DNA of 64,000 nt from Ferruginibacter paludis (GCF_030409685.1 NZ_JAUFQJ010000006.1:496001-560000); one strand, 5' to 3'. Shown: positions 35,656 to 44,417, counted from the stretch's first letter. Notes: generated by a model not told the origin, from the letters alone. Translations and numbers: made by a program.

Positions 35656-36134
35656 AGATAGAGAATTTTACAATTATGGATTGTGGATAACTAACGCATA
35701 TTGTAGTTGTTTTATTACATTATTATAATAATAAAGCCATGCAGAAGCGAATTCCATCGAGCCGGGGATGCTTTTTCTTAAAACTTGCCGCGACAATTAA
35801 AAAAGGCATGGTTTAAAATAGGCCATAAAAGTTTATATGATTAGAGGTGAGGTTATCACGAAATGGCAAAAATCGTTTATGAAAAAGTTCCGGGAAGGTG
35901 GAAGAATAAAACCTGTTTAAGCTGAAGATTCGGCCAGCTCCATTAAATTATTGCTGGGATAAGGCAACAACTGAGCGGATTGTAACAAGGAGGGTTGTTA
36001 AGGCTCTGCCCAGCCGTGGGTGATCAACCAGTTGTACTTAGCTGTATTATTTTATTAAAATACAGGTGCGATAAAAACAATACGCTTAAATAACCAATGG
36101 TGTTACCACCACTTGTAGCGGATCTTATAATGTA
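35656..36134. other. Intergenic region without a recognised gene
   Basis: About 480 bases. The left end should hold the T9SS gene promoter on the minus strand. No intact frame, repeat or RNA was recognised. It merges on the right with two degraded genes. Confidence 0.5.
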
Positions 36135-36225
36135 CTATTGTTGCGAAGATAAATAAAATGCCACGCCGGCATAGCCCCACTCTTTCATTACCCGTGGAAT
36201 GGCGGGCACAAGAAATGCGTTTGGA
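36135..36225 (-). pseudogene. Relic of a DoxX-like membrane protein
   Basis: On the minus strand the translation FPNAFLVPAIPRVMKEWGYA continues GVAFYLSS and then meets a stop. The pattern L-(V/I)P-x-(F/I)PR-(L/M)KEW-(A/G)YAG-(F/V)-x-F is characteristic of DoxX_2-type proteins. Upstream parts are missing because the frame runs into the HxlR relic. Only about 30 codons are recognisable, so this is a remnant. Confidence 0.5.
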
Positions 36226-36229
36226 AATC

Positions 36230-36497
36230 ATAAATGCATATAGCAAATTACACTGCTCTTTCATTTGGCACTAAAGGTTTGGCCAGATATCAAAAGAGGT
36301 AAAAGGCATCACTGATAAAATGCTAAGCAAAAAAATTAAAAGACCTTAAGTTAACCAAACTCGTTAAATGAACCTTTGACGACAGCTTTCTACCCACAGC
36401 TGAGTATTCCATTACACCGCACGGCAAATCGCTGGAAAAAGTAATTGATGAATTCAGGCTTTGGGGATTACAGCACCGAAAAAAAATCGGAAAATAA
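36230..36497 (+). pseudogene. Degraded HxlR-type winged-helix regulator
   Basis: Three frames together give FGTKGLARYQK, then EVKGITDKMLSKKIK, then KDLKLTKLVK(stop)TFDD, then FLPTAEYSITPHGKSLEKVI and DEFRLWGLQHRKKIGK ending at 36497. This is the HxlR winged helix from the recognition helix to the C-terminus. There are two frameshifts (near 36292 and at the A run near 36333) and one in-frame TGA. The N-terminal third is not recognisable. HxlR genes often sit beside DoxX and hydrolase genes, as here. Confidence 0.75.
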
Positions 36498-36530
36498 TAT
36501 TATCAATCAGCTCTTACCATCAATCGCTGC

Positions 36531-37340
36531 TCAGTACACCGCATCGGCATGCTCAATTTTATATATAGCCAACTCTAACAACCTGTTCAATTCGGCAGGA
36601 TTTTCAATCATAGGAAAATGGCTGGTTCCTTTTATCACTGCCAAATCGTATCCACTTTTTACCAGGTTTTTTAAAGCAGCTTCGTTAGTAGGCGTATAGT
36701 CTGCGTTGATAAGGTGCAGGTTCGGCTGCAGCCCGGGCAATAACCTTTTTTCCAATTGATCTTTTTCAAATTCTGCCTTTATCACCGCTGCACCCATTTG
36801 TTGCCAGGCATGCCGGTAGTCTTTTATAACACGCTCGCTTATACGGGAAGGTGTGCTGGGTCTTAGCAAGGCCACGCGTGCATATTGTTCCATAGTACCG
36901 GGAAAGTCCTTTATACTGTTTTCGATAATGGCATCGGCCTGCTGCTGGTAGTTAGGTGATAACGGCGTTCCTGCATTTTTAAAGCTATCAATTGCTATGA
37001 AGCCTATGATATGTGCCGGATGTTGAATAGCCACCATTAAGTTAATGTTGGCGCCAAAGCCGTGACCAATTAAAACCACATTTTTCAAATTCAGTTGCTG
37101 TATTACAAAACTCACATCTTCCGCAAAATTCTCTACATCCCACTGGGTACGTTCCTTCCCTGATTTCCCGTGTCCGGGTAAATCCATCGTCACCACCGTA
37201 TACTTGCGGTCAAAATACGCAACTTGCTTTGTCCAGTACGACTGATCAGTAAAAGCGCCGTGTACAAAGAACAGTACCACATCGCCGGTTCCACTTATCT
37301 GCCAGTTAACGGCAGGATTGTTTCTTTTTGTTTCTTTCAT
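36531..37340 (-). CDS. Alpha/beta-hydrolase-fold protein with Gly in place of the nucleophile Ser
   Basis: The 269-residue protein has the fold landmarks VVLFFVHGAFTDQSYW, VVTMDLPGHGKSG and a late His in VIKGTSHFPMIENP. The nucleophile elbow reads LIGHGFGANIN instead of GHSFGG: residue 94 is Gly (GGC, codon at 37059-37061), one base from Ser AGC. Without a serine nucleophile, ordinary hydrolase activity is unlikely. It may be inactive, or a non-hydrolytic member. Neighbouring HxlR and DoxX relics favour decay. No signal peptide. Confidence 0.85.
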   Translation of the reverse strand: MKETKRNNPAVNWQISGTGDVVLFFVHGAFTDQSYWTKQVAYFDRKYTVVTMDLPGHGKSGKERTQWDVENFAEDVSFVIQQLNLKNVVLIGHGFGANINLMVAIQHPAHIIGFIAIDSFKNAGTPLSPNYQQQADAIIENSIKDFPGTMEQYARVALLRPSTPSRISERVIKDYRHAWQQMGAAVIKAEFEKDQLEKRLLPGLQPNLHLINADYTPTNEAALKNLVKSGYDLAVIKGTSHFPMIENPAELNRLLELAIYKIEHADAVY

Positions 37341-37664
37341 AATCGTAACATTTGGGATACATGTAAAAAAACTATACCAAAAACCCGGAGCCGGTTTGCT
37401 GCGTAGCTTTATTATACGAATTACGAAATGTTGTTAACAATTGGCCATTTTTTAACCATTGTGTTGCAATCTGCCAACTGTTTTTGAGTTAAATTTATCA
37501 ACACATCAACTTAACTGCGCCGGGTCTGCAGGCGGGTTGTTTAAATAAACCATTCAAAAGAAACCAGCAATACAGGCGGTACTGTTTTCAGCTGCACACA
37601 AACCTAATCAACCGGCATCAAAAAAATGGCTGCATCAGTGCAAACATGTAAATTTACTTTCTTA
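37341..37664. other. Divergent intergenic region with palindrome TTGTTAACAA
   Basis: About 320 bases between the hydrolase and the DUF4294 gene. The perfect 10-bp palindrome TTGTTAACAA lies at 37431-37440. No clean -7 element was seen on either strand. Confidence 0.4.
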
Positions 37665-38288
37665 ATGAGCCGTACAGTTACATATAAAATCATTCTGCTG
37701 CTTATTGTAGCCGCATTTTTTTCCGCTGATAACAATCAGGCATATGCGCAGAGTAGCATAAATGATACGATCGTTTCGGCTGCAGTTATTTATAACGGTG
37801 ATACCATCGAAGCCAAAACATTCCAGGATTTGCTGATCAGATCATGGTATGATGAAGCGCATATGAAGGCTATTGCTAAATGGACCAGGTTACGTAATGC
37901 AGTGTATGTTACTTATCCTTATGCCAGGAGGGCGGGTAAAATAATGAATGAATTAAATGCCCGCCTCGTAAATATTACCGATAAGGGAGAGCGAAAAAAA
38001 TGTATCCGCTCACGGGAAAAGGAATTAAAAAAAGAGTTTACTGACCCGCTTACCAATTTATCGGTTTACCAGGGAAAAGTGCTGATGAAATTGATTAACC
38101 GGGAAACCGGTAACAACTGTTACGAGATTATAAAGGAATATAAAGGCGCATTCGACGCCCGCTTTTATCAAACCATTGCCTTCTTTTTTGGCAGCAGCCT
38201 CAAGCAGGCGTATGACCGATCCGGAGACGATGCTGATATGGAAAAAATTGTGCAGGAAGTAGAAAGAATGTATGGCTTCAGAGGCTAA
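37665..38288 (+). CDS. DUF4294 domain exported protein
   Basis: About 207 residues from ATG 37665 (MSRTVTYKIILLLIVAAFFS), a signal peptide; the open frame starts 13 codons earlier. The body matches DUF4294, a Bacteroidota family: VYVTYPYARRAGKIMNELNA, then REKELKKEFTDPLTNLSVYQ, then GKVLMKLINRETGNNCYEII, then FFGSSLKQAYD. The function is unknown. It is followed by the sulfur block but has no TGTAAC box, so it is probably not part of that regulon. Confidence 0.88.
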   Translation: MSRTVTYKIILLLIVAAFFSADNNQAYAQSSINDTIVSAAVIYNGDTIEAKTFQDLLIRSWYDEAHMKAIAKWTRLRNAVYVTYPYARRAGKIMNELNARLVNITDKGERKKCIRSREKELKKEFTDPLTNLSVYQGKVLMKLINRETGNNCYEIIKEYKGAFDARFYQTIAFFFGSSLKQAYDRSGDDADMEKIVQEVERMYGFRG

Positions 38289-38416
38289 TCCCGCTCGCTG
38301 AAAAATCTCAATTAACAATAGCAACTGCTCCCGTAACAGTGCGGCATCTATTTCTCGCCGTAATTCATCTTTCAGCACATCGTTCCTTTCGCTTCTGCCG
38401 GGGCAATTGCCTTTAG

Positions 38417-38461
38417 TGTAACCTTTGTTACAGATATATACTTTTACACACACCAACTTTG
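38417..38461 (+). promoter_or_regulatory. TGTAAC-box promoter of tauE (sulfur regulon site 1)
   Basis: A perfect dyad TGTAAC-CTTT-GTTACA at 38417-38432 has its centre 36.5 bp before the end of CAACTTTG (38454-38461, one mismatch to TAnnTTTG). The predicted transcription start is near 38468, 10 bases before ATG 38478. Confidence 0.72.
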
Positions 38462-38477
38462 CAGCTATATATTTCAC

Positions 38478-39293
38478 ATGATTATAGCTGGATATTTTTT
38501 AATGGCATTAGTGGGCATTTCCCTGGGATTAATTGGCGGAGGAGGCTCTATCTTAACGGTACCAATACTGGTATATGCCATGGGCGTAAACCCTTTGCTG
38601 GCCACATCCTACTCGCTTTTTATCGTGGGCACTACCTCCATAGCCGGGGCTGCTAATAATTACCGGCGTGGTTTTGTTGATGTAAAAACAGCCCTGTTGT
38701 TCGGCCTTTCATCAATTACAACGGTTTTTGTAACAAGAAAAATAATATTGCCGGCAATACCTGAAGTGCTTTTTTCCAATCAGCAAATACACTTTACTCA
38801 ATCTATGGCTATCATGGTATTGTTTGCTGTATTAATGCTATCAGCCAGCATTGCGATGATAAAAAATAAGGCTAATGAAACACGACTTGTTACAGCTGAT
38901 GCAGCAGAACCGGTTCCATTAATAAAATTGCTATTGTTTGGTGTTGCGGTAGGCCTAACCACCGGTTTGCTCGGCGCGGGTGGTGGATTTTTACTGATAC
39001 CAGCGTTGGTGCTGCTGTTAAGAATGCCTATGAAAAAGGCCGTCGGCACGTCGCTTTTAATTATTGCGCTGAACTCCTTAATTGGTTTTACCGGCGATAT
39101 AGGCCATTTCAATATTGACTGGCATTTTTTAATTACACTAACTTTAATTGCTGTGGCAGGCATTTTTACCGGTGGCATTTTAGCTAAAAAAATAGACGGT
39201 GTAAAGCTTAAAAAAGCATTTGGCTGGTTTGTGTTACTCATGGGAATTTATATTTTAATGAAAGAGCTCTTTTTTACCAGCCCGGTGCATTAA
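38478..39293 (+). CDS. TauE/SafE family sulfur-anion exporter-like membrane protein
   Basis: The 271-residue protein has two related halves of about four helices each, with the family glycine motifs LIGGGGSILTVPILVYAMGV and LLGAGGGFLLIPALVLLL. TauE/SafE proteins move sulfite, sulfoacetate or similar anions across the inner membrane. As the first member of the TGTAAC regulon and 121 bases upstream of the persulfide dioxygenase-like gene, sulfite or thiosulfate export is the best guess. It has its own promoter box. Confidence 0.92.
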   Translation: MIIAGYFLMALVGISLGLIGGGGSILTVPILVYAMGVNPLLATSYSLFIVGTTSIAGAANNYRRGFVDVKTALLFGLSSITTVFVTRKIILPAIPEVLFSNQQIHFTQSMAIMVLFAVLMLSASIAMIKNKANETRLVTADAAEPVPLIKLLLFGVAVGLTTGLLGAGGGFLLIPALVLLLRMPMKKAVGTSLLIIALNSLIGFTGDIGHFNIDWHFLITLTLIAVAGIFTGGILAKKIDGVKLKKAFGWFVLLMGIYILMKELFFTSPVH

Positions 39294-39344
39294 CTGAACA
39301 GAGGTGCGATTTGTCTAAAGGCTGATTGCCTGCCCTTATTTGAA

Positions 39345-39389
39345 AGCAACAAATGTTACTGAAAATTAGTAAAACAAAAAGCATATTTG
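39345..39389 (+). promoter_or_regulatory. TGTAAC-box promoter of the MBL-rhodanese gene (site 2)
   Basis: AGCAAC-AAAT-GTTACT at 39345-39360 is a weaker dyad (9 of 12 consensus bases). The end of CATATTTG (39382-39389) lies exactly 36.5 bp from its centre. The predicted start is near 39396, 19 bases before the ATG. Confidence 0.55.
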
Positions 39390-39414
39390 CATTGTATCAT
39401 AAAAAATTGAAGGA

Positions 39415-40833
39415 ATGAAAATTGAACAAATTTATACCGGTTGCCTGGCACAGGGCGCATACTATATTACCAGCAATGGAGAAGCTGCTATAATTGATCC
39501 ACTGCGTGAAACGGCGCCCTATATTAACCGCCTGCAGAAGGACGGCGTGAAACTGAAATACATTTTCGAAACACATTTCCATGCAGATTTTGTAAGCGGT
39601 CATGTTGATTTGTCGAAGGCCACCGGCGCCCCCATTGTATACGGACCCAATGCTGCCTGTGGGTTTGATTGTATTTCTGCAAAGGATGGTGAACTTTTTA
39701 AACTGGGCGATATTATAATAAAGGTATTGCACACTCCGGGGCACACACTGGAAAGCTCCACTTTTTTATTAAAAGATGAAACCGGGAAAGACTATTGCAT
39801 TTTTAGTGGCGACACACTTTTTTTAGGTGATGTGGGCCGGCCCGACCTGGCGCAAAAAGCAGCCAACATGACGAAAGAAGAGCTGGCCGGCATGTTGTAC
39901 GATAGCCTGATGAAAAAGATAATGCCGCTGGCAGATGATGTAATTGTGTACCCTGCTCATGGCGCGGGCAGTGCCTGTGGTAAAAATATGATGAAAGAAA
40001 CGGTAGACAGTTTAGGCAATCAAAAAAGAATTAATTACGCATTGAACCAACCAAATAAAGCGGCTTTTGTAAAAGCAGTTACTGATGGATTGTTGCCACC
40101 TCCTGCTTATTTTGGATTGAATGTAGCGATGAATAAAAAAGGGTACGAAAGTTTTGACAGTGTATTGAAGAGGGGGCTGCAGGCACTTACCCCCGATGAA
40201 TTTGAAGCTGCAGCTGATGGCAGCGGAGCCTTTATTTTAGATACCAGAGACAGCGCTGCTTTTTATAAAGGCTTTGTTCCGCAGTCTGTAAATATTGGCT
40301 TAAATGGCGACTTTGCGCCATGGGCAGGTGCCCTGATGGCAGATGTAAAACATCCCTTGTTACTGGTGACAGAAGAAGGCAAAGAAGCAGAAACTGTAAC
40401 CCGTTTAAGCAGGGTTGGTTTTGATAATATACTGGGCTATTTAAAAGGTGGATTTACTGCATGGTTGCAGGCCGGTAAAGAAGCTGATGTAGTGGATCAA
40501 ATTGCGACTGCTGATTTTGCCAGGGAAGTAAACCTTAGCCAGGACAAAGTAATAGACATACGGACAGAAGCTGAATATGCTGCTGAACATGTACAGGATG
40601 CTTACAACAGGCCGCTGGCATATATCAACCATTGGATAAAGGACATTGATCCAAAGGAACACTTTTTTATGTATTGCGGCAGTGGATACAGAAGCATGAT
40701 TGCAGCCAGCATTTTAGAAGCCAGGGGTTACCGCAACTTTACCGAGGTAGCCGGCGGGTTTAAAGCAATCAGCAATACGGCGGTTCCCAAAACAAATTTT
40801 GTCTGCCAGAGTAAAGTAATGAAAGCTGAATAA
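39415..40833 (+). CDS. Metallo-beta-lactamase-fold persulfide dioxygenase-like protein fused to two rhodanese domains
   Basis: The 472-residue protein has an ETHE1-like MBL domain (about 1-235; FETHFHADFVSGHVDL gives HxHxD, with HTPGHTLESSTFLL and FSGDTLF), a first rhodanese domain lacking the Cys (about 250-350, VTEEGKEAETVT at the loop), and an active second one (about 365-465, MYCGSGYRSMIAA). It should oxidise glutathione or protein persulfide to sulfite and shuttle sulfane sulfur. No signal peptide. It lies under its own TGTAAC box and is followed by a terminator. Confidence 0.93.
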   Translation: MKIEQIYTGCLAQGAYYITSNGEAAIIDPLRETAPYINRLQKDGVKLKYIFETHFHADFVSGHVDLSKATGAPIVYGPNAACGFDCISAKDGELFKLGDIIIKVLHTPGHTLESSTFLLKDETGKDYCIFSGDTLFLGDVGRPDLAQKAANMTKEELAGMLYDSLMKKIMPLADDVIVYPAHGAGSACGKNMMKETVDSLGNQKRINYALNQPNKAAFVKAVTDGLLPPPAYFGLNVAMNKKGYESFDSVLKRGLQALTPDEFEAAADGSGAFILDTRDSAAFYKGFVPQSVNIGLNGDFAPWAGALMADVKHPLLLVTEEGKEAETVTRLSRVGFDNILGYLKGGFTAWLQAGKEADVVDQIATADFAREVNLSQDKVIDIRTEAEYAAEHVQDAYNRPLAYINHWIKDIDPKEHFFMYCGSGYRSMIAASILEARGYRNFTEVAGGFKAISNTAVPKTNFVCQSKVMKAE

Positions 40834-40874
40834 TATAATATGTTGATAGCTTTAATTATGTCAACTATACAATA

Positions 40875-40913
40875 AAAACAAAAGGTAGCCGAACGGTTGC
40901 CTTTTGTTTTTTC
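40875..40913 (+). terminator. Terminator after the MBL-rhodanese gene
   Basis: AACAAAAGGTAGCC pairs with GGTTGCCTTTTGTT (one mismatch) over a GAAC loop and is followed by T. It lies about 45 bases past the stop codon and just before the next TGTAAC box. Confidence 0.88.
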
Positions 40914-40925
40914 GTGTTCATAGAA

Positions 40926-40970
40926 TGTAACAAAAGTACCCAAACAAAAGATCGCTCAAAAATATCTTTG
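40926..40970 (+). promoter_or_regulatory. TGTAAC-box promoter of the DUF983 gene (site 3)
   Basis: TGTAAC-AAAA-GTACCC at 40926-40941 has a perfect left half and a weak right half. TATCTTTG (40963-40970) is an exact TAnnTTTG match and ends 36.5 bp from the dyad centre. The predicted start is near 40977, 20 bases before the ATG. Confidence 0.6.
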
Positions 40971-40996
40971 TAACCAACAATACAATACCATTTTAC

Positions 40997-41431
40997 ATGA
41001 ATTATCTTACTGCCATTTTTAAAAATAAATGTCCCCGTTGCAGAACCGGCGAACTATTTTGTACATCCTCTGCCTGGAAAAAAGGCTTTATGAAAATGAA
41101 CAAACGCTGTCCGGAGTGCAGGCAGCGCTCTGAAATTGAAGTTGGGTTTTACATCGGTTCCGGCTATGTTAGTTATGCCTTAACTGTAGCCATTTCTGTA
41201 TCAACATTTGTTGCCTGGTGGGTTCTGATCGGTTTTTCGGTTGATGATAACCGGGTATTCTGGTGGCTGGGTTGCAATGCTGTTTTCCTGGTACTATTGC
41301 AGCGTTGGCTCATGCGGTTATCCAGGATTATCTGGCTCTCTTTTTTTGTAAAATACAATCCCAACTGGCGTACCATTCCTCCAACAGAAACTGACCGCGT
41401 AATTGAAGAACAGATGGAAATTACAGGCTGA
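40997..41431 (+). CDS. DUF983 membrane protein with Zn-ribbon-like N-terminus
   Basis: The 144-residue protein has two CxxC pairs (NKCPRCRTGELF and KRCPECRQ) that can form a zinc ribbon, then GFYIGSGYVSYALTVAISVS and WWLGCNAVFLVLLQRWLMRL as membrane hairpins. This is the DUF983 architecture, of unknown function. Its own TGTAAC box places it in the sulfur regulon, a link I have not seen stated for the family. Confidence 0.9.
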   Translation: MNYLTAIFKNKCPRCRTGELFCTSSAWKKGFMKMNKRCPECRQRSEIEVGFYIGSGYVSYALTVAISVSTFVAWWVLIGFSVDDNRVFWWLGCNAVFLVLLQRWLMRLSRIIWLSFFVKYNPNWRTIPPTETDRVIEEQMEITG

Positions 41432-41537
41432 CACCGACTTACACAATAGCTTACTTTGTTGTGTTTTATAGATGGTTTTTGAGTGTTTGACTGACTGATA
41501 TGCAGGCTTTAAAAACCTGATATCAGTCTTTTTTATT

Positions 41538-41582
41538 TGTGATATTGGTCACCTTCCAAAAAATGAATCGCTGTTAAGTTTG
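41538..41582 (+). promoter_or_regulatory. Crp-like dyad and promoter of the rhodanese gene (site 4)
   Basis: TGTGAT-ATTG-GTCACC at 41538-41553 is a dyad nearer to the Crp consensus TGTGA-N6-TCACA but in the same register as the TGTAAC boxes. TAAGTTTG (41575-41582) is an exact -7 match and ends 36.5 bp from the dyad centre. The predicted start is near 41589, 30 bases before the ATG. Confidence 0.6.
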
Positions 41583-41618
41583 CCTTCATAAAAAATCACT
41601 GATATTTATTTCAACACG

Positions 41619-42059
41619 ATGGAAAACGAAGAGATATTTGTAAATGAAATTTGCCCATCCACGGCACAGGTGTGGATGAAAAGAGGCGCCATTTTAGTAG
41701 ATGTACGGGAAGCGGATGAAATAGCACAACTGGCGTATGACGTAACCAACATTGTACATATTCCCATGAGCGAGTTGGGCATGCGCTATACCGAATTACC
41801 AATTGACCAACCGCTGGTGATGGTATGCCGTAGCGGAGCCAGAAGTTTGCAGGCCGCAGGATTTTTGATACACAATGGTTACGATCCTGAAAAAGTGGTG
41901 AACATGAAGCACGGTATTATACGCTGGGTGCATAAAGGTTTCCCTGCCAAAGGCGATCGTTCCGTAGCTGGGGCTGCACCGGCATCGATCAGTTGCTGCA
42001 GTTCCGGCACGGGCAAGTTACAGGCACATGCGTGTTCCTGCTCATCTGCAAAACATTAA
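41619..42059 (+). CDS. Rhodanese-domain protein with Cys-rich tail
   Basis: The 146-residue protein is a single rhodanese domain (about 15-110; ILVDVREADEIAQLAY and the active loop MVCRSGARSLQAAGF) followed by a short tail with ISCCSSGTGKLQAHACSCSS, holding four Cys. It has no signal peptide. It should carry sulfane sulfur as a Cys persulfide; the Cys-rich tail may accept sulfur or bind metal. It lies under its own dyad promoter and 45 bases upstream of a methyltransferase. Confidence 0.92.
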   Translation: MENEEIFVNEICPSTAQVWMKRGAILVDVREADEIAQLAYDVTNIVHIPMSELGMRYTELPIDQPLVMVCRSGARSLQAAGFLIHNGYDPEKVVNMKHGIIRWVHKGFPAKGDRSVAGAAPASISCCSSGTGKLQAHACSCSSAKH

Positions 42060-42104
42060 CACCCACTTTTTTTTCCTATTGCACTACGTTGTTAATTTTG
42101 CCAA

Positions 42105-42698
42105 ATGAAATCATTTTGGGATGAACGTTATTCGGCTGATGAATTTGTATATGGCACATCGCCAAACGAATTTTTCAAAGCCCGCATAGACATATTGCCA
42201 CCTGGTACATTACTGCTACCCTGCGAAGGAGAAGGCCGCAATGCAGTATATGCTGCAACCCTGAACTGGCAGGTATTTGCTTTTGATCAAAGTGAGAAAG
42301 GAAGAGAAAAATGTGCGCAACTGGCTGCATCAAAACACGTGCAGGTTAACTACCAGGTGGCTGATGCGATGGAATATAATTTTGGTGAAAACCAATATGA
42401 TGCCATTGCGTTGATATATGCTCATTTTCCAGCTGCCATAAGAACACACATTCATCAACGTTGTATAACGGCCGTAAAGCCGGGCGGTATTATTATGCTG
42501 GAAGCCTTTAATCCCCTGCAGCTAAACAATACAAGCGGCGGACCTAAAGATGAAACCATGTTGTATACCATCAAAATGCTGCAGCAGGATTTCAATAACA
42601 CAAAAATTGAACTGCTTGAAACATTAAAGACTCATTTGCAGGAAGGTGGACACCACAGCGGCATGGGCGACATCATACGCCTGGTTGCAGGCAAATAG
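42105..42698 (+). CDS. Class I SAM-dependent methyltransferase (TehB/thiopurine-methyltransferase-like)
   Basis: The 197-residue protein starts FWDERYSADEFVYGTSPNEF, typical of TehB/TPMT-like enzymes, then has the SAM motif LLLPCEGEGRNAVYAA (motif I with Cys in place of the usual Gly/Asp) and motif II FAFDQSEKG. It ends HHSGMGDIIRLVAGK. Related enzymes methylate tellurite, selenite or thiols. Its position 45 bases after the rhodanese gene suggests a sulfur or chalcogen acceptor, as inference. Confidence 0.9.
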   Translation: MKSFWDERYSADEFVYGTSPNEFFKARIDILPPGTLLLPCEGEGRNAVYAATLNWQVFAFDQSEKGREKCAQLAASKHVQVNYQVADAMEYNFGENQYDAIALIYAHFPAAIRTHIHQRCITAVKPGGIIMLEAFNPLQLNNTSGGPKDETMLYTIKMLQQDFNNTKIELLETLKTHLQEGGHHSGMGDIIRLVAGK

Positions 42699-42709
42699 AA
42701 TTGCCCATT

Positions 42710-44392
42710 TCAAACAGCTGCCAGCTGATCATCCAATAAGGCATACTCCTCATTACAGGCACTCCACAGTTTAAATCCGCCGGAAATATTAAACAGTTTT
42801 TTAAATCCATTCTGCAACAAAATGCGCTGCGCAAGGTATCCTCTTAATCCAATATGACAATAGATATAAATCGCTTTATCCGTATCCAGTTCATCCAGTC
42901 TGCCCCGCAAATCATCAACAGGAATATTAATGGCGCCGGGTATATGTGTTTCGGCAAATTCATTGGCATCCCGGACATCAATTAACACATCCTTTTCACT
43001 TAAGGAATTGGCAGCCGTCCACGGCACAACAAACAGCTTTTTCTGCAGTATATTTTCGGCAACAAAACCTGCCATGTTTACGGGGTCTTTTGCAGATGAA
43101 TAGGGCGGTGCGTACGCATGCTCAAACTCGGCAAGTTCATAAATTGTACTTCCTCTTTGTATTACAGACGACAGGATGTCAATTCTTTTGTCTACCCCAT
43201 CTTTGCCAATTACCTGTGCGCCCAGCAACCTGCCATCGGTTGGCGAAAAAGCAATTTGAATACTCATTTGTTCCGCATCGGGATAATAGCCGGCATGAGC
43301 ACCACTGTGCGTTACCGACACCAGGTGCGGAATGCCCGCGGCCGCCAGGTGTTTAGCCGCTACTCCGGCAACCCCTACCGTTACATCAAACAATTGCACG
43401 ATGGCTGTATTTACAGAACCATGGTACCGCTGGTGATTTCCTTCCACCAGGTTATTGGCGCAAATTCTGCCCTGTTTATTGGCCGGGCCTGCAAGATAGG
43501 TGGGCATGGTTTGTCTGGTGATAGGATTGATAAATTCAATTGCGTCGCCCACGGCATAAATGTCTTTATCAGAAGTTTGTAAATAATCATTCACCAGAAT
43601 TCCTTTGGCGGATCCTAATTGCAGACCTGCATCAGTTGCCAGTTTTGTGTCCGCCTTTACACCAATAGAAAGTATCACCACATCTGCCTCAATGGGTTCC
43701 TGGTTTTTTAATAAAACTGTTAACCCATTGTCATGTTGTTCAAACCCTGTAACAGCCGTTTTTAATTTAAGCCCTACCCCTTTGCTACGGATATGTTGCT
43801 GGGCAATGGCCGCAATAGTAAAATCTGTCGGTGCCAGTACCTGGTCGCCCATTTCAACAATGGTCACCTGCATGCCCAGCCGGTGCAGGTTTTCGGCCAT
43901 CTCCAGGCCAATAAAACCGGCACCGATGATGAGTGCCTTACCGTTTGGAAATTGCTCAACGTAAGCTTTAATGGCGTCTGTATCGGTTACATTGCGTAAA
44001 GTAAAAATGCCTTTGCTGTTAATACCCGGCAATGGCGGACGAACAGGTGATGCTCCAGGTGAAAGCACGAGTTTATCATATTTTTCATTATAAACTTGCC
44101 CAGTTATCAAATTTTTTACTGTAACAAATTTCATTTCCGCGTTAATCGCAATTACTTCGCTCAATACCCGGGCATCAATATTAAAACGTTGCTTAAAAGA
44201 AGTGGCAGTTTGCACAAATAATTTATTGCGCTCTGTAATTACATCGCCAATATAGTAAGGCAGTCCGCAATTGGCGTAGGAAATATAGGCACCTTTCTCA
44301 AATAAAATAATGGAAGCATGTTCATCCAACCGCCTGAGACGGGCTGCGGTACTGGCACCTCCGGCTACTCCGCCAATAATAATGTATTGCAT
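42710..44392 (-). CDS. CoA-disulfide reductase-like flavoprotein fused to rhodanese (CoADR-RHD)
   Basis: The 560-residue protein starts at ATG 44392 with the FAD motif YIIIGGVAGGASTAARLRRL; the open frame to 44437 adds 15 unlikely residues. The CoADR active Cys lies in ISYANCGLPYYIGDV (about 42). NAD(P) binding is in ALIIGAGFIGLEMAENL and the second FAD motif in DIYAVGDAIEF. A rhodanese domain (about 460-552) has YCHIGLRGYLAQ. Such fusions reduce CoA-persulfide or polysulfide. It is convergent with the methyltransferase and has its own TGTAAC box. Confidence 0.95.
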   Translation of the reverse strand: MQYIIIGGVAGGASTAARLRRLDEHASIILFEKGAYISYANCGLPYYIGDVITERNKLFVQTATSFKQRFNIDARVLSEVIAINAEMKFVTVKNLITGQVYNEKYDKLVLSPGASPVRPPLPGINSKGIFTLRNVTDTDAIKAYVEQFPNGKALIIGAGFIGLEMAENLHRLGMQVTIVEMGDQVLAPTDFTIAAIAQQHIRSKGVGLKLKTAVTGFEQHDNGLTVLLKNQEPIEADVVILSIGVKADTKLATDAGLQLGSAKGILVNDYLQTSDKDIYAVGDAIEFINPITRQTMPTYLAGPANKQGRICANNLVEGNHQRYHGSVNTAIVQLFDVTVGVAGVAAKHLAAAGIPHLVSVTHSGAHAGYYPDAEQMSIQIAFSPTDGRLLGAQVIGKDGVDKRIDILSSVIQRGSTIYELAEFEHAYAPPYSSAKDPVNMAGFVAENILQKKLFVVPWTAANSLSEKDVLIDVRDANEFAETHIPGAINIPVDDLRGRLDELDTDKAIYIYCHIGLRGYLAQRILLQNGFKKLFNISGGFKLWSACNEEYALLDDQLAAV

Positions 44393-44417
44393 TGTTGTAA
44401 TTTTAGTTACTCTGTAG

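Noticed and set aside
38058..38477. 139-codon minus-strand frame with VLKDELRREIDAALLREQLL
   Set aside because: Most of it is antisense to the DUF4294 gene and the rest covers the tauE promoter box; no family similarity.
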